Positions 32,717 to 42,401 are shown, counted from the stretch's first letter. The stretch: 64,000 nucleotides of DNA from JBBROS01 sp965213845 (GCA_965213845.1 CBDCAI010000004.1:62001-126000), one strand, 5' to 3'. Notes: a model not told the origin generated them from the sequence alone. A program made the numbers and translations.

Positions 32717-32750
32717 GGAACGGGGCATCCAAAGGGTGCCCCGTTTCGTT
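32717..32750 (+). terminator. Intrinsic terminator after the YsnF pair
   Basis: Arms AACGGGGCA and TGCCCCGTT form a perfect 9-bp stem around a 9-nt loop (32719-32745), extended by a G-U and a G-C pair at the base, and followed by a short T-rich run (TTTCGTT). It begins about 40 bp after the stop of the second YsnF gene. Confidence 0.75.
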
Positions 32751-32779
32751 GTGAAGGTCCGGCCATTAGGACAACCCGC

Positions 32780-33316
32780 ATGCTCCCCCGCCTCGCACTC
32801 CCCGTTCTCGCCCTGCTGGCCCTGTCCGCCTGCAGCGACCCCATGCCGGTCGAGGCCTTCCGCGCCATGCTGCCGGACCTCGACCCCATCCGCTTCTTCA
32901 CCGGCCACGCGCGGTCCTGGGGTGTGCTCGAGGACCGGTCGGGCCAGCCCACCAGCATCGTCGTCACGGACTGCACCGGCACCGCCGATGGCCCGGACGG
33001 GCTTCGCATGACCCAGCGCCTGACCGTCGGCACCGACGCGCCCGTCACCCGCGAGTGGCGCATGCGCCGCATCGGCCCCGGCCGGTTCGAGGCCACGGCC
33101 AACGACATGGTCGGCAGCACCATCGGCGAGGCGGCCGGCCGGGCCTTCCACTGGCGCTGGACCCTCGCCCTCTCTCCCGGCAACAGCCTCAAGAACGTCG
33201 ACCTGGACCAGTGGTGGTACCTGGAGCCCGACGGCTCCTTGCTCAACCGCACCACCATCCGCAAGCTCGGCATCATCGCCGCGGAGGTCACCGAGCATTT
33301 CGTCCCCGATCGATGA
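32780..33316 (+). CDS. DUF3833 lipoprotein
   Basis: A 178-residue lipoprotein. The signal peptide ends in the lipobox LSAC, with the lipidated Cys at residue 18. The mature part matches DUF3833: the FFTGHARSWGVLEDRSG segment, REWRMRRIGPGRFEATANDMVG, and a C-terminal DQWWYLEPDGSLLNRTTIRKLGI. It is probably anchored to the inner leaflet of the outer membrane, although sorting cannot be read with certainty. No function is established. The NUDIX gene starts 19 bp later. Confidence 0.85.
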   Translation: MLPRLALPVLALLALSACSDPMPVEAFRAMLPDLDPIRFFTGHARSWGVLEDRSGQPTSIVVTDCTGTADGPDGLRMTQRLTVGTDAPVTREWRMRRIGPGRFEATANDMVGSTIGEAAGRAFHWRWTLALSPGNSLKNVDLDQWWYLEPDGSLLNRTTIRKLGIIAAEVTEHFVPDR

Positions 33317-33335
33317 CGCCGTCCCGGCTCTGACC

Positions 33336-34043
33336 ATGCCGGCCTGGTCCAGCCTGCCGTTGGCGCACCGGGTCGAGCTCCGCATCGTCGGCGACATGCC
33401 GCCGCTCGGGCCGGTCCTCGAGGCGACGGTCGCCCGTCGTTGGAACGAGGCCGCTGCCCTGCGCCCCCTGTTCAACGGCCGGGTCTTCTGCGCCGACCGC
33501 ATCACGCCCGGCCGCATCGACGGGCACTGGACGGAATACCGCCGTGTCATCGCGCAGATGGCCGACCCCGGCCTGTTCCGCGCCCTGCGGGTCCGCTCCC
33601 TCGCCGTCTGCGGCGTGCTCACCGGCCCCGACGGCGTCGCCATCGGCCGGCGCGAGCCCCGCTCCGCCTACCAGGCCGGCCTCTGGCAGCTTCCGCCCGC
33701 CGGCAGCGTCGACCAGAAGGCCGCCCGCCCGGGCGGCGCAAGCTGGCACCACGCCATCCTCGCCGAACTGCGCGAGGAACTCGGCCTGCAGGAAACCGAC
33801 GTGCTCAGCCTCGATCCCCTATGCCTCGTGCAGCACCCCACGGGCGTGCTCGACATGGGCATCCGGATCCGCACCGGCCTCCGCGCTGCGGACGTCCTTG
33901 CCCGCCACCGCGAGCACGGCGATGGCGAGTACGACCGTCTCCTCGTCCTGCCCGAGACTGCGGTGATCGCCGAGGTCGAATCGCAAGGCGGCACGCTGGT
34001 CCCGTCTGTCAGGCCTTTCCTCGGCCTGCCGTTCCTCGCCTGA
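33336..34043 (+). CDS. NUDIX-fold hydrolase, atypical box
   Basis: A 235-residue protein with a NUDIX-like core: LWQLPPAGSVD, then ILAELREELGL. The REELGL helix is intact, but the distance between the glycine segment and the helix is stretched by an insert (QKAARPGGASW), so the standard GX5EX7REUXEE spacing is not kept. The N-terminal 80 residues (up to RSLAVCGVL) form an extra domain. Members hydrolyse nucleoside diphosphates linked to another group; the substrate is unknown here. It may be co-transcribed with the DUF3833 gene. Confidence 0.75.
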   Translation: MPAWSSLPLAHRVELRIVGDMPPLGPVLEATVARRWNEAAALRPLFNGRVFCADRITPGRIDGHWTEYRRVIAQMADPGLFRALRVRSLAVCGVLTGPDGVAIGRREPRSAYQAGLWQLPPAGSVDQKAARPGGASWHHAILAELREELGLQETDVLSLDPLCLVQHPTGVLDMGIRIRTGLRAADVLARHREHGDGEYDRLLVLPETAVIAEVESQGGTLVPSVRPFLGLPFLA

Positions 34044-34078
34044 CCCGGCCCACCCCGCCCAGCCTCAAGCGAACAGCC

Positions 34079-35029
34079 TCAAGCCGCCAGCCGCCGCATC
34101 TCCCGCCACTGCCACAGGGCCAGGATCGGCGCCCCCCACACCAGGTCCTTGCCACGGCGCAGCAACGACACGCCCAACGCCAGCTCCGGCGGCACGCCGA
34201 ACAGCGCGCCGAACCCGACATAGCCCGCTTCCTGCACCCCGGCCGCCCCCGGCACCAGGAACGCCGCCGCGACCAGCGCGTCCAGCAGCGCCTCCAGCGC
34301 CAGCACGTGCACCAGGTCCACCGGCGCGCCCAGCAGCCACAGGCTGAGCCAGGTTCCGACGCCCGTGCCGAACCAGCCGCACAGGTGCAGCGCCGCGCCA
34401 CGCAGCAGGCGCTGGGGCACGAACAGCCGCGCCAGCTCAGTCTGCAGTCGTCCCAGCCCGCCGGCCGCACCCTGGAACCAGTCGCCCAGCAGCCGCCCAC
34501 CCAGCGCCCGCAGGACCCGGCCCACCGCGCCCCTCTGCCACAGCAGCAGCAGGAGCAGCCCGAACGCCACCGCCACCCCCGTCCCCAATGGCAAGACCAG
34601 GCCCGAGCCGGGCCGCACCAGGACCAGCACCGCAACCCCGAACAGCGCGAACACCATCTGCGCGATGATCTCCGCCGTGACGTCCACCACCGTGCCCGCC
34701 GCCGCCAGCGGCCACGCCACCCCGTGCAGCGTCAAGGCCCGCGCCCCGATCACATACCCGCCGACCGGCGAGAGCGGCAGGCACATCGTCGCGGCATCCC
34801 GCACCATCCGCCCCCACACCAGCAGGCCCGCCGCCACCCCCGGCATCACCACCGCCCAGGCCAGGCCCAGCAGGCCGAACAGCACCCCCTGCCACGCCAC
34901 CAGGACCAGGAACCCGCCCCACCCCACCGAGAGCGTCGCCGCCCACACCGCCCCCGCGTCGAACCAGGCGAGCAGCACCAACACCACGCCCATCCCCACC
35001 AGGGCAAGCAGAACAGAGAGTCGCTTCAT
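34079..35029 (-). CDS. hpnL: Hopanoid-associated membrane protein HpnL
   Basis: A 316-residue polytopic membrane protein of the flippase-like DUF2156-adjacent/lysylphosphatidylglycerol synthase transmembrane group, matching HpnL by composition, size and position beside hpnA. Around eight hydrophobic segments are visible; conserved-looking loops include CLPLSPVGGYVIGARALTL and LVPGAAGVQEAGYVGFGALFG, a motif typical of this family. HpnL is linked to hopanoid transport or localisation in other bacteria, but the mechanism is unknown. It is divergent from hpnA with only 53 bp between the starts, so the promoters must overlap. Confidence 0.85.
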   Translation of the reverse strand: MKRLSVLLALVGMGVVLVLLAWFDAGAVWAATLSVGWGGFLVLVAWQGVLFGLLGLAWAVVMPGVAAGLLVWGRMVRDAATMCLPLSPVGGYVIGARALTLHGVAWPLAAAGTVVDVTAEIIAQMVFALFGVAVLVLVRPGSGLVLPLGTGVAVAFGLLLLLLWQRGAVGRVLRALGGRLLGDWFQGAAGGLGRLQTELARLFVPQRLLRGAALHLCGWFGTGVGTWLSLWLLGAPVDLVHVLALEALLDALVAAAFLVPGAAGVQEAGYVGFGALFGVPPELALGVSLLRRGKDLVWGAPILALWQWREMRRLAA

Positions 35030-35082
35030 GTGCCGCGCCCCCTACACCACCCCGCCCGGTCCAGGCTATAGAACCCGCGCCC

Positions 35083-36084
35083 ATGCCCGACACGACACTC
35101 CTCACCGGCGCCACCGGCTTCGTCGGCTCCGCGGTCGCCCGCGCCCTCGTCGATCGCGGTCACGCCCTGCGGCTGCTGACCCGGCCCGGCAGCGACCGCA
35201 GCCTGATCGACGCCCTCGGTGCCGCCACCCATGTCGTGGAGGGCGACCTGCGCGATCCCACCAGCCTGGTGGCCGCCGTCCAGGGCTGCCGGCACGTCTA
35301 CCACGTCGCCGCCGACTACCGCCTGTGGGTCCCGGACCCCGGCCCCATGATGCAGGCCAACATCGACGGCACGACCACCCTGCTGCGCGCCGCCCGCGAC
35401 GCCGGGGTGGAGCGCATCGTCTACTGCAGCAGCGTCGCCGCCCTGGGCCTGGTCGGCGACGGTACGCCCGGCACCGAGGCCACGCCCATCCACCCCGAGA
35501 CCATCGTCGGCGCCTACAAGCAGTCCAAGTACCGCGCCGAGCAGGCCGTCCGCGCCCTCGCCCGGTCCGAATCCGTGCCCGTGGTCGTCGTCAACCCCAG
35601 CACCCCCGTGGGCCCCCGCGACATCAAGCCCACCCCCACCGGCAAGATGGTGCGCGACGCCGCCGCCGGGCGCATGCCCGCCTACCTCGACACCGGCCTG
35701 AACGTCGTCCACGTCGACGACGTGGCGCAGGGCCACCTGTTGGCGATGGAGCACGGCCGCATCGGCGAATCCTACATCCTGGGCGGCGAGGACCTCGACA
35801 TGCCGCATCTGCTGGCCATGATCGACGACGTCATGGGACGCCCCACCGCCCGCCGGGTGCGGCTCAACCAGGCGCTGCTCACCCCGCTGGCCCTGGGCAT
35901 GGAAGCCGCCGCCCGTCTGTTCCACATCGAGCCGCTGGTCACGCGCGAGATGCTGCAGATGGCCCGCAAGCGCATGTACTTCAGCAGCGCCAAGGCCCAG
36001 GCCGAGCTCGGCTACACCGCCCGCCCCGCCCGCCAGGCCTTCGCCGACGCCATCGCCTGGTTCCGCGAGCACGGCCGCCTGTGA
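35083..36084 (+). CDS. hpnA: Hopanoid-associated sugar epimerase HpnA
   Basis: A 333-residue short-chain dehydrogenase/epimerase of the HpnA type. The NAD(P)-binding motif TGATGFVGSAVARAL is at residues 8-22; the catalytic YxxxK motif is YKQSK near residue 145 and the SSVAALG segment supplies the Ser. NPSTPVGPRDIKPTPTGKMV is a hallmark of HpnA. In hopanoid synthesis it is implicated in side-chain maturation; the exact reaction is still inferred. It opens the six-gene hpn operon, and its stop overlaps the hpnB GTG start by 4 nt. Confidence 0.93.
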   Translation: MPDTTLLTGATGFVGSAVARALVDRGHALRLLTRPGSDRSLIDALGAATHVVEGDLRDPTSLVAAVQGCRHVYHVAADYRLWVPDPGPMMQANIDGTTTLLRAARDAGVERIVYCSSVAALGLVGDGTPGTEATPIHPETIVGAYKQSKYRAEQAVRALARSESVPVVVVNPSTPVGPRDIKPTPTGKMVRDAAAGRMPAYLDTGLNVVHVDDVAQGHLLAMEHGRIGESYILGGEDLDMPHLLAMIDDVMGRPTARRVRLNQALLTPLALGMEAAARLFHIEPLVTREMLQMARKRMYFSSAKAQAELGYTARPARQAFADAIAWFREHGRL

Positions 36085-37247
36085 CCCCGACGCTCCCCGA
36101 AATCCTGGCCGCCACCGCAGCGCTGACCTGGATGGGCCTGATCCTGTTTCACGGCCGCTTCTGGTCCGCCGGCCCCAGCCTGGACCCCACCCGCCTTGCC
36201 GACGCGCCCGCGCTGCAGGTCGTCGTCCCCGCCCGCGACGAAGCCCCCGGCATCGCGGCCGCCCTCCGCTCCCTTCTCGCCCAGGACTATCCCGGCCCCC
36301 TGCGCATCACCCTGGTCGACGACGGCAGCACCGACGGCACCGCCGCCATCGCCCGCGCCATCGCCGAAACCAGCCTTGCCGATGGCCGCCTCACCATCCT
36401 CGACGGCGCCCCCCGCCCCCCCGGCTGGAGCGGGAAGCTCTGGGCCATCCACCAGGGCACCCAACCCGCGCCCAGCCTGTCCGCGTCAAACCAGCCATCC
36501 CCCCTCATCCTGCTCACCGACGCCGACATCGTCCACGACCCGCTCCACCTCGCCACCCTCGTCGCCAAGCTGCAGCGGGAGCGCCTCGACATGGTCTCCG
36601 AGATGGTGGAGCTGCGCTGCGCCTCGCCCGCCGAGCGCGCCCTCGTCCCCGCCTTCGTGTTCTTCTTCCAGCTCCTCTACCCCTTCGCCCGCGTCAACGA
36701 CCCCCGCCGCCGCAGCGCCGCCGCAGCCGGCGGCACCGTGCTGCTGCGCCGCGCCGCGCTGGAGCGGATCGGCGGGATCGCCGCTCTGCGCGGCGCCCTG
36801 ATCGACGACGTCGCCCTGGCCCGGGCGCTGAAGCCCCACGGGGCCATCTGGCTCGGCCACAGCCGCTGCGCCCGCAGCATCCGCCCCTACCCCGGCGCGG
36901 CCGACATCTGGCGCATGGTGGCCCGCACCGCCTACGTCCAGCTCCGCTTCTCCCCCCTGCTGCTGCTGGGAACCGTCCTCGGCCTGGCCCTTGTCTGGCT
37001 TGCGCCCCCCGCGCTCGCCCTGTTCGCCCACGGCCCGGCCCGCATGCTCGGCGCCCTCGCCTGGGCCGCCTCCGCCGCGACCTACCTGCCCACCCTGCAT
37101 CGCTTCCGCCAGTCGCCGCTCTGGGCCTTGGCACTGCCGGGCATCGCCTGCTTCTACCTGGCCGCCACCATCGGCTCCGCGCTCGACCACCACCGCGGCC
37201 GCGGTGTCGTCTGGAAGCGCCGCGCCTACCAGGACGCCGGCGCATGA
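36081..37247 (+). CDS. hpnB: Hopanoid-associated glycosyltransferase HpnB
   Basis: A 388-residue membrane-linked family-2 glycosyltransferase of the HpnB type. The GT-A fold appears as LQVVVPARDEAPGIAAALRSLL, ITLVDDGSTDGTA, and ILLTDADIVHDP (DxD-like metal site). Acidic IDDVALARALK is the catalytic region. One N-terminal and three or four C-terminal hydrophobic segments place it in the inner membrane. HpnB is thought to modify the hopanoid side chain, but the donor is uncertain. It uses a GTG start overlapping hpnA and ends overlapping hpnC by 4 nt. Confidence 0.92.
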   Translation: MTPTLPEILAATAALTWMGLILFHGRFWSAGPSLDPTRLADAPALQVVVPARDEAPGIAAALRSLLAQDYPGPLRITLVDDGSTDGTAAIARAIAETSLADGRLTILDGAPRPPGWSGKLWAIHQGTQPAPSLSASNQPSPLILLTDADIVHDPLHLATLVAKLQRERLDMVSEMVELRCASPAERALVPAFVFFFQLLYPFARVNDPRRRSAAAAGGTVLLRRAALERIGGIAALRGALIDDVALARALKPHGAIWLGHSRCARSIRPYPGAADIWRMVARTAYVQLRFSPLLLLGTVLGLALVWLAPPALALFAHGPARMLGALAWAASAATYLPTLHRFRQSPLWALALPGIACFYLAATIGSALDHHRGRGVVWKRRAYQDAGA

Positions 37248-38086
37248 CCCGGGACAATACCGGCAACGTCGAGACCTGGTCCGGCAAGGGCCGCACAGAC
37301 GAGAACTTCCCCGTCGGCTCCCTCCTGATCCGCCCTGCCCTGCGCCCGCACGTCCACGCCTTCTACGACTTCGCCCGCAACGCCGACGACATCGCCGACA
37401 GCCCCACCCTGCCGCCCGATGACAAGCTGCAACGCCTGGCCGTCATGCAGGCCGTGCTCCTGGGCGAAGCCGAAGCCGGCGCACCCTCCAGCCGCAAGCT
37501 CCGCGACAGCCTCGCCCAGACCGGCGTCACGCCCGGCCACGCGCTCGGCCTGCTGGCCGCCTTCCGCCAGGATGCCGTGAAGTCACGCTATGCCAGCTGG
37601 GACGAGCTGCTGGACTATTGCCGCCTCTCCGCCATGCCCGTCGGCCGCCACGTGCTCGACCTGCACGGCGAATCCCCCGCCACCCACCCGCCCAGCGACG
37701 CCCTGTGCGCCGTGCTGCAGGTGCTGAACCACCTGCAGGACGGCGCAAAGGACCTGGCCGCCCTCGACCGCTGCTACCTCCCGGACGATCTCCTCGCCGC
37801 CGCCGGGGCCGCGGTCGCGGAACTGGCCGGCCCGGCCGAGACCCCGGGTTTGCGCCAGGTCTTCACCACGCTGCTCGACCATTGCGACCGCCTGAACATC
37901 GAGGCCGCCGCCCTGCCCGGCCTCGTGCGCGACCGACGCCTGCGTCTCGAATGCGCCGTCATCCTCGGCCTCAGCCGCCGCCTGGCCCGCCGCCTGCGCC
38001 ACGCCGACCCGGTCGCCGGGCGCGTCAAGCTGCTGAAACGGGATGTCGCCACCAGCCTGCTCGGCGCGCTACGGTATGGAGCATGA
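37244..38086 (+). CDS. hpnC: Hydroxysqualene synthase HpnC
   Basis: A 280-residue trans-isoprenyl diphosphate synthase-like protein of the squalene/phytoene synthase family. The first Asp-rich motif is FYDFARNADDIADS near residue 43, and the second region (LNHLQDGAKDLAALDRCYLPDD) is the other diphosphate-binding site. In the HpnCDE route HpnC converts presqualene diphosphate to hydroxysqualene. It lacks a signal peptide and is cytosolic, acting at the membrane. It overlaps hpnB and hpnD by 4 nt at either end. Confidence 0.93.
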   Translation: MTRDNTGNVETWSGKGRTDENFPVGSLLIRPALRPHVHAFYDFARNADDIADSPTLPPDDKLQRLAVMQAVLLGEAEAGAPSSRKLRDSLAQTGVTPGHALGLLAAFRQDAVKSRYASWDELLDYCRLSAMPVGRHVLDLHGESPATHPPSDALCAVLQVLNHLQDGAKDLAALDRCYLPDDLLAAAGAAVAELAGPAETPGLRQVFTTLLDHCDRLNIEAAALPGLVRDRRLRLECAVILGLSRRLARRLRHADPVAGRVKLLKRDVATSLLGALRYGA

Positions 38087-38952
38087 CCGCCCTCGATGCC
38101 GCGCCCGCCGACCTTGCCGCCGTCGAGACCATCGTCAAGCGCGCCGGCACCTCGTTCCACCGCGGCATGAAGGTTCTGCCGCCCGACCGCCGGGCCGCCA
38201 TGTACGCCATCTACGCCTTCTGCCGCATCGTCGACGACGTGGCCGACGAGCCCGCCCCCCTGCCGCAGAAACTCGACGGGCTCGAAGCCTGGCGCACCCG
38301 CATCGCCGCCCTGTACGCCGGCCCGGCCGGCCAGAACGCCGGTGACGCCGACGACGCCGTCACTCGCAACCTCCGCCTGGCCATCCCCCGCTACCAGCTC
38401 CGGCAGGAGGATTTCATCGCCGTCATCGACGGCATGGCGATGGACACCGCCCAGGCCATCGTCGCCCCCGACCTCGCCACGCTCGACCTGTACTGCGACC
38501 GCGTCGCCGCCGCCGTCGGCCGCCTCAGCGTCCGTGCCTTCGGCGACGCCTCCCCCGCCGCCGACGAGGTCGCATGGCACCTGGGCCGCGCCCTCCAGCT
38601 GACCAACATTCTGCGCGACGTGGCCGAGGATGCCGGCCGCGGCCGCCTGTACCTCCCGCGCGAGTGGCTGGACGAGGCCGGGGTCCCGCCCGACCCGGTG
38701 TCGGCCCTGCACCACCCCGCCCTGCCCGCCTTGTGCGCCCGCATGGCCGCGACCGCCCACCGCCACTTCGATAGCGCCGCCGCCGCCATGCTCCGCTGCG
38801 ACCCCCGCGCCATGAAGCCCGCCCGCCTCATGGGTGCCACCTATGGCGCCCTGCTGGACCGCCTGCAGCACCGCGGCTGGGCCAACCCCGAGATCCCCGT
38901 CCGCCTCAGTCGCTGGCAGAAGCTCCGCATCGCCCTGAAGCACCTCCGATGA
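38083..38952 (+). CDS. hpnD: Presqualene diphosphate synthase HpnD
   Basis: A 289-residue squalene/phytoene synthase family enzyme that condenses two farnesyl diphosphates to presqualene diphosphate, the first committed step to hopanoids. Motifs: SFHRGMKVLPPDRRAAMYAIYAFCRIVDDVADE (first Asp-rich motif near residue 45-50) and LGRALQLTNILRDVAEDAGRGRLYLP, which holds the second Asp-rich motif. Start and stop overlap hpnC and hpnE as ATGA, indicating coupled translation. Confidence 0.94.
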   Translation: MTALDAAPADLAAVETIVKRAGTSFHRGMKVLPPDRRAAMYAIYAFCRIVDDVADEPAPLPQKLDGLEAWRTRIAALYAGPAGQNAGDADDAVTRNLRLAIPRYQLRQEDFIAVIDGMAMDTAQAIVAPDLATLDLYCDRVAAAVGRLSVRAFGDASPAADEVAWHLGRALQLTNILRDVAEDAGRGRLYLPREWLDEAGVPPDPVSALHHPALPALCARMAATAHRHFDSAAAAMLRCDPRAMKPARLMGATYGALLDRLQHRGWANPEIPVRLSRWQKLRIALKHLR

Positions 38953-40265
38953 CTGCCGACTTCTCCCCGCGCACCACCCTCGCGCGGGTGGGCGGCCGCA
39001 GCCCCGTCGCCTCCCCGATCACGCATGTCCACGTCGTCGGCGCCGGCCTCGCCGGCCTCGCCGCCGCACTCAGCCTCACCCGCGCCGGCATCCAGGTCAC
39101 GCTGCACGAGGCCAGCCCCCACGCCGGCGGGCGCTGCCGCTCCTACGTCGACCGCACCCTCGGCTGCCGCATCGACAACGGCAACCACCTGCTGCTGTCC
39201 GGCAACCACGCCACCTTCGCCTTCCTGGACGAGATCGGCGCACGGGCCACCATGACCGGCCCCGACCGGCCGCTGTTCCCTTTCATGGACCTCGTCACCG
39301 GCGAGCGCTGGACCCTGCGCCCCAACCGTGGCCGCCTGCCCTGGTGGATGCTGGTGCCCAGCCGCCGCGTGCCCGGCATGCGCCTGCGCGACGCCCTGCC
39401 CGCGCTGGCCCTCCACCGCGCCCCGCCGGAAGCGACGGTGGCAGGCGCGCTGCCGCACGGCGTCCTGTACCGCCGACTGCTGGAACCCCTGGCCATCGCC
39501 GCCCTCAACACCGCGCCCGCGGAAGGGAGCGCCCGCCTGCTGGGCGCCGTGATGCGGGAGACGCTGTCGGCCGGCGGCCATGCCTGCATCCCCGCCTTCC
39601 CCCGCGAAGGCCTGTCCGAAAGCTTCATCGACCCGGCCCTCGCCTGCCTCCAGGCCCGCGGCGCAACGCTGCGCCTCGGCAGCCGGGTGGCCGCCATCGA
39701 TACCGGGGACGAACCAGGCGCGACCTGCGCGATCGCACTCGACGACACGCCGCTCGACATCGACGAAGCGATCGTCCTGGCCGTCCCCGCCCCGGTCGCC
39801 GCCGCCCTCCTCCCCGGCCTCGAAACCCCCGACCGGTTCGAATCGATCCTCAACGTCCACTACCGGCTCGATGCCCCCACCACCCTGCCCGACATCGCCG
39901 AATCCGGCTTCATCGGCCTGGTCGGCGGCACCGCCGAGTGGGTCTTCCTCAAGCCCGGCGTCGTCAGCGTCACCATCTCGGCCGGCAATCACGCCATAGA
40001 CACACCCCCTGTCACTTTGGCGCAACAGGTCTGGGCCGATGTGTGCGCCGCACTGCAGCTTGATCGACCGATGCCGCCACATCGCGTCATAAGAGAGCGA
40101 CGGGCGACCTTCGCCGCCACACCGGTCCAGGACGCCAGGCGCCCCGGCGCCCGCATCGGCTTCGACAACCTCGTCCTGGCCGGGGACTGGACGGCCACCG
40201 GGTTGCCCGCGACGATCGAAGGTGCCATCAGGTCCGGCAGGGCCGCAGCCGCGTTGTTCCTCTGA
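38949..40265 (+). CDS. hpnE: Hydroxysqualene dehydroxylase HpnE
   Basis: A 438-residue FAD-dependent amine-oxidase-fold protein of the HpnE type that reduces hydroxysqualene to squalene. The FAD-binding motif is HVHVVGAGLAGLAAALSLTRAG near residues 27-48, followed by HEASPHAGGRCRSYVD. The C-terminal FAD segment is NLVLAGDWTATGLPATIEGAIRSGRAAA. RIDNGNHLLLSGN is a typical HpnE block. The start overlaps hpnD by 4 nt and the shc gene begins 19 bp after the stop. Confidence 0.93.
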   Translation: MTADFSPRTTLARVGGRSPVASPITHVHVVGAGLAGLAAALSLTRAGIQVTLHEASPHAGGRCRSYVDRTLGCRIDNGNHLLLSGNHATFAFLDEIGARATMTGPDRPLFPFMDLVTGERWTLRPNRGRLPWWMLVPSRRVPGMRLRDALPALALHRAPPEATVAGALPHGVLYRRLLEPLAIAALNTAPAEGSARLLGAVMRETLSAGGHACIPAFPREGLSESFIDPALACLQARGATLRLGSRVAAIDTGDEPGATCAIALDDTPLDIDEAIVLAVPAPVAAALLPGLETPDRFESILNVHYRLDAPTTLPDIAESGFIGLVGGTAEWVFLKPGVVSVTISAGNHAIDTPPVTLAQQVWADVCAALQLDRPMPPHRVIRERRATFAATPVQDARRPGARIGFDNLVLAGDWTATGLPATIEGAIRSGRAAAALFL

Positions 40266-40284
40266 GGTGTAGTTCAAAATCGCG

Positions 40285-42336
40285 ATGCCCCCCGACATGA
40301 TCATCCCCGACCTCGCGCCTTCGGGTGCGCCTCTGGGCGCCACCCCCGGTGTGCCCCTGGGCGTGCCGGGCGTCGCGTCGTCGGCGCAAGCCGGCCGTGG
40401 CCCCGCCCTGGACCACGTGATCGAGGCCGCGATCGAGGGCGCGTCGGCCGCCCTGCTGCGCCGCCAGAACCCCGACGGCCACTGGGTGTTTGAGCTTGAG
40501 GCCGACGCCACCATCCCCGCCGAATACGTGCTGCTGGAGCACTACCTCGACCGGATCGACCCCCTGCTGCAGGCCAAGATCGGCGTCTACCTCCGCCGCA
40601 TCCAGGGCGAGCACGGCGGCTGGCCGCTGTTCCACGACGGCGCATTCGACCTCAGCGCCAGCGTCAAGGCCTACTTCGCGCTGAAGGCCATCGGTGACGA
40701 CCAGGACCTGCCGCACATGCAGCGCGCCCGCGCCGCCATCCTGGACGCCGGCGGCGCCGCACGCTGCAACGTCTTCACCCGCATCCAGCTCGCCCTGTTC
40801 GGCCAGGTCCCCTGGCGCGCCACCCCGGCCATGCCGGTCGAGATCATGCACCTGCCGAAGTGGTTCTTCTTCCACCTCAGCAAGGTCAGCTACTGGTCGC
40901 GCACCGTGCTCGTGCCCCTGCTGGTGCTCATGGCGCTGCGGCCCCAGGCCCGCAACCCCCGCGGCATCAGCATCAGCGAGCTGTTCCCGACGCCCCCCGA
41001 CCAGGTCACCGACTGGATCCGGGGCCCCTACCGCAGCGCCTGGGGCCCCGTCTTCAAGGCCGTCGACACCGTCGTCCGCGTCGCCGAGCCGCTCTTCCCC
41101 ACCCGCCTGCGCCAACGCGCCGTCGACCAGGCCGTCGCCTTCGTCACCGAGCGCCTGAACGGCGAGGACGGCCTGGGCGCCATCTACCCCGCGATGGCCA
41201 ACACCGTCATGATGTTCGATGCCCTCGGCTACGAGATCGCCGGCCCCGATCCTGCAAAAACCGATCCGGACGGCCATGCCGCCACCGCCTGGGCCGCCGT
41301 CCGGAAGCTGATGGTCCAGACGCCCGACGAAGCCTATTGCCAGCCCTGCCTCTCCCCGATCTGGGACACGAGCCTGGCCGGCCACGCCGTCGCCGAGGCC
41401 GAGGGCGCAGCGACCCCGCAGGTCGACGCCGCCTGCGCCTGGTTGGCCAGCCACCAGGTGACGGACGTGAAGGGCGACTGGGCGGACGTCCGCCCCGACG
41501 CACCCCCCGGCGGCTGGGCCTTCCAATACGAGAACGCCCACTACCCCGACGTCGACGACACCGCCGTCGTCGGCATGCTGCTGCACCGCAACGGCGACCC
41601 GCAGCACCACACCCGCGTCCTGCTGGCGCGCGACTGGGTGCTCGGCATGCAGAGCACCAACGGCGGCTGGGGCGCCTTCGACGCCGACAACGACCACGAG
41701 TTCCTCAACCACATTCCCTTCGCCGACCACGGCGCCCTGCTCGACCCGCCCACCGCCGACGTCACCGCCCGCTGCGTCTCGTTCCTGGCGCAGATCGGCC
41801 ACGACGCCACCGAGCCCGCCATGGCCCGCGCCATCGACTACCTCCGCCGCGAACAGGAGGAAGACGGCAGCTGGTTCGGCCGGTGGGGCACCAACTACAT
41901 CTACGGCACCTGGTCCGTCCTGTGCGCCCTGAACGCCGCCGGCCTGTCCCACGACGACCCGACCCTCCGCCGCGCCGTCACCTGGTTGCTGGCCCGGCAA
42001 CGCGACGACGGAGGCTGGGGCGAGGACGAGGAAAGCTACGCCGACGCCCCGGCCGGCGAATACCACACGAGCACCCCCTCCCAGACCGCATGGGCCCTGC
42101 TGGGCCTGATGGCCGCCGGCGAGACCGGCCCCGCCGTCGCCCGCGGCGTCGACTTCCTCGCCCGCACCCAGCTGCCCGACGGCGAATGGGCCGAACAGGC
42201 CTACACCGCCGTCGGCTTCCCGAAGGTCTTCTACCTCCGCTACCACGGCTACCGCCTCTTCTTCCCCCTCATGGCCCTCGCCCGCTTCCGCAACCTCAAG
42301 CGCGGCAACCTGGCCAGGGTCGCCTTCGGGTTCTAG
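40285..42336 (+). CDS. shc: Squalene-hopene cyclase
   Basis: A 683-residue monotopic membrane cyclase converting squalene to hopene and hopanol. The catalytic motif DVDDTA starts at residue 422, and the central Asp residues are all present. Several QW motifs occur (for example QNPDGHWVFE, GEHGGWPLF, QEEDGSWFGRW, QRDDGGWGED), and FFFHLSKVSYWSRTV contributes to the active-site cavity. The N-terminal 35 residues are a Gly/Pro/Ala-rich extension with repeat-like text (APLGATPGVPLGVPG) absent from the enzyme core. It is the last gene of the operon and is followed by a perfect hairpin. Confidence 0.96.
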   Translation: MPPDMIIPDLAPSGAPLGATPGVPLGVPGVASSAQAGRGPALDHVIEAAIEGASAALLRRQNPDGHWVFELEADATIPAEYVLLEHYLDRIDPLLQAKIGVYLRRIQGEHGGWPLFHDGAFDLSASVKAYFALKAIGDDQDLPHMQRARAAILDAGGAARCNVFTRIQLALFGQVPWRATPAMPVEIMHLPKWFFFHLSKVSYWSRTVLVPLLVLMALRPQARNPRGISISELFPTPPDQVTDWIRGPYRSAWGPVFKAVDTVVRVAEPLFPTRLRQRAVDQAVAFVTERLNGEDGLGAIYPAMANTVMMFDALGYEIAGPDPAKTDPDGHAATAWAAVRKLMVQTPDEAYCQPCLSPIWDTSLAGHAVAEAEGAATPQVDAACAWLASHQVTDVKGDWADVRPDAPPGGWAFQYENAHYPDVDDTAVVGMLLHRNGDPQHHTRVLLARDWVLGMQSTNGGWGAFDADNDHEFLNHIPFADHGALLDPPTADVTARCVSFLAQIGHDATEPAMARAIDYLRREQEEDGSWFGRWGTNYIYGTWSVLCALNAAGLSHDDPTLRRAVTWLLARQRDDGGWGEDEESYADAPAGEYHTSTPSQTAWALLGLMAAGETGPAVARGVDFLARTQLPDGEWAEQAYTAVGFPKVFYLRYHGYRLFFPLMALARFRNLKRGNLARVAFGF

Positions 42337-42401
42337 AGCATGACCGCGTCACGCTTCTTCAGCCTGGACCGGTGACAAACGCGGTTCGATCAACGATTGG
42401 A

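Noticed and set aside
40228..42246. A 672-residue antisense frame across shc
   Set aside because: It is Gly/Val/Ala/Asp-rich low-complexity sequence, the mirror of well-conserved squalene-hopene cyclase codons.
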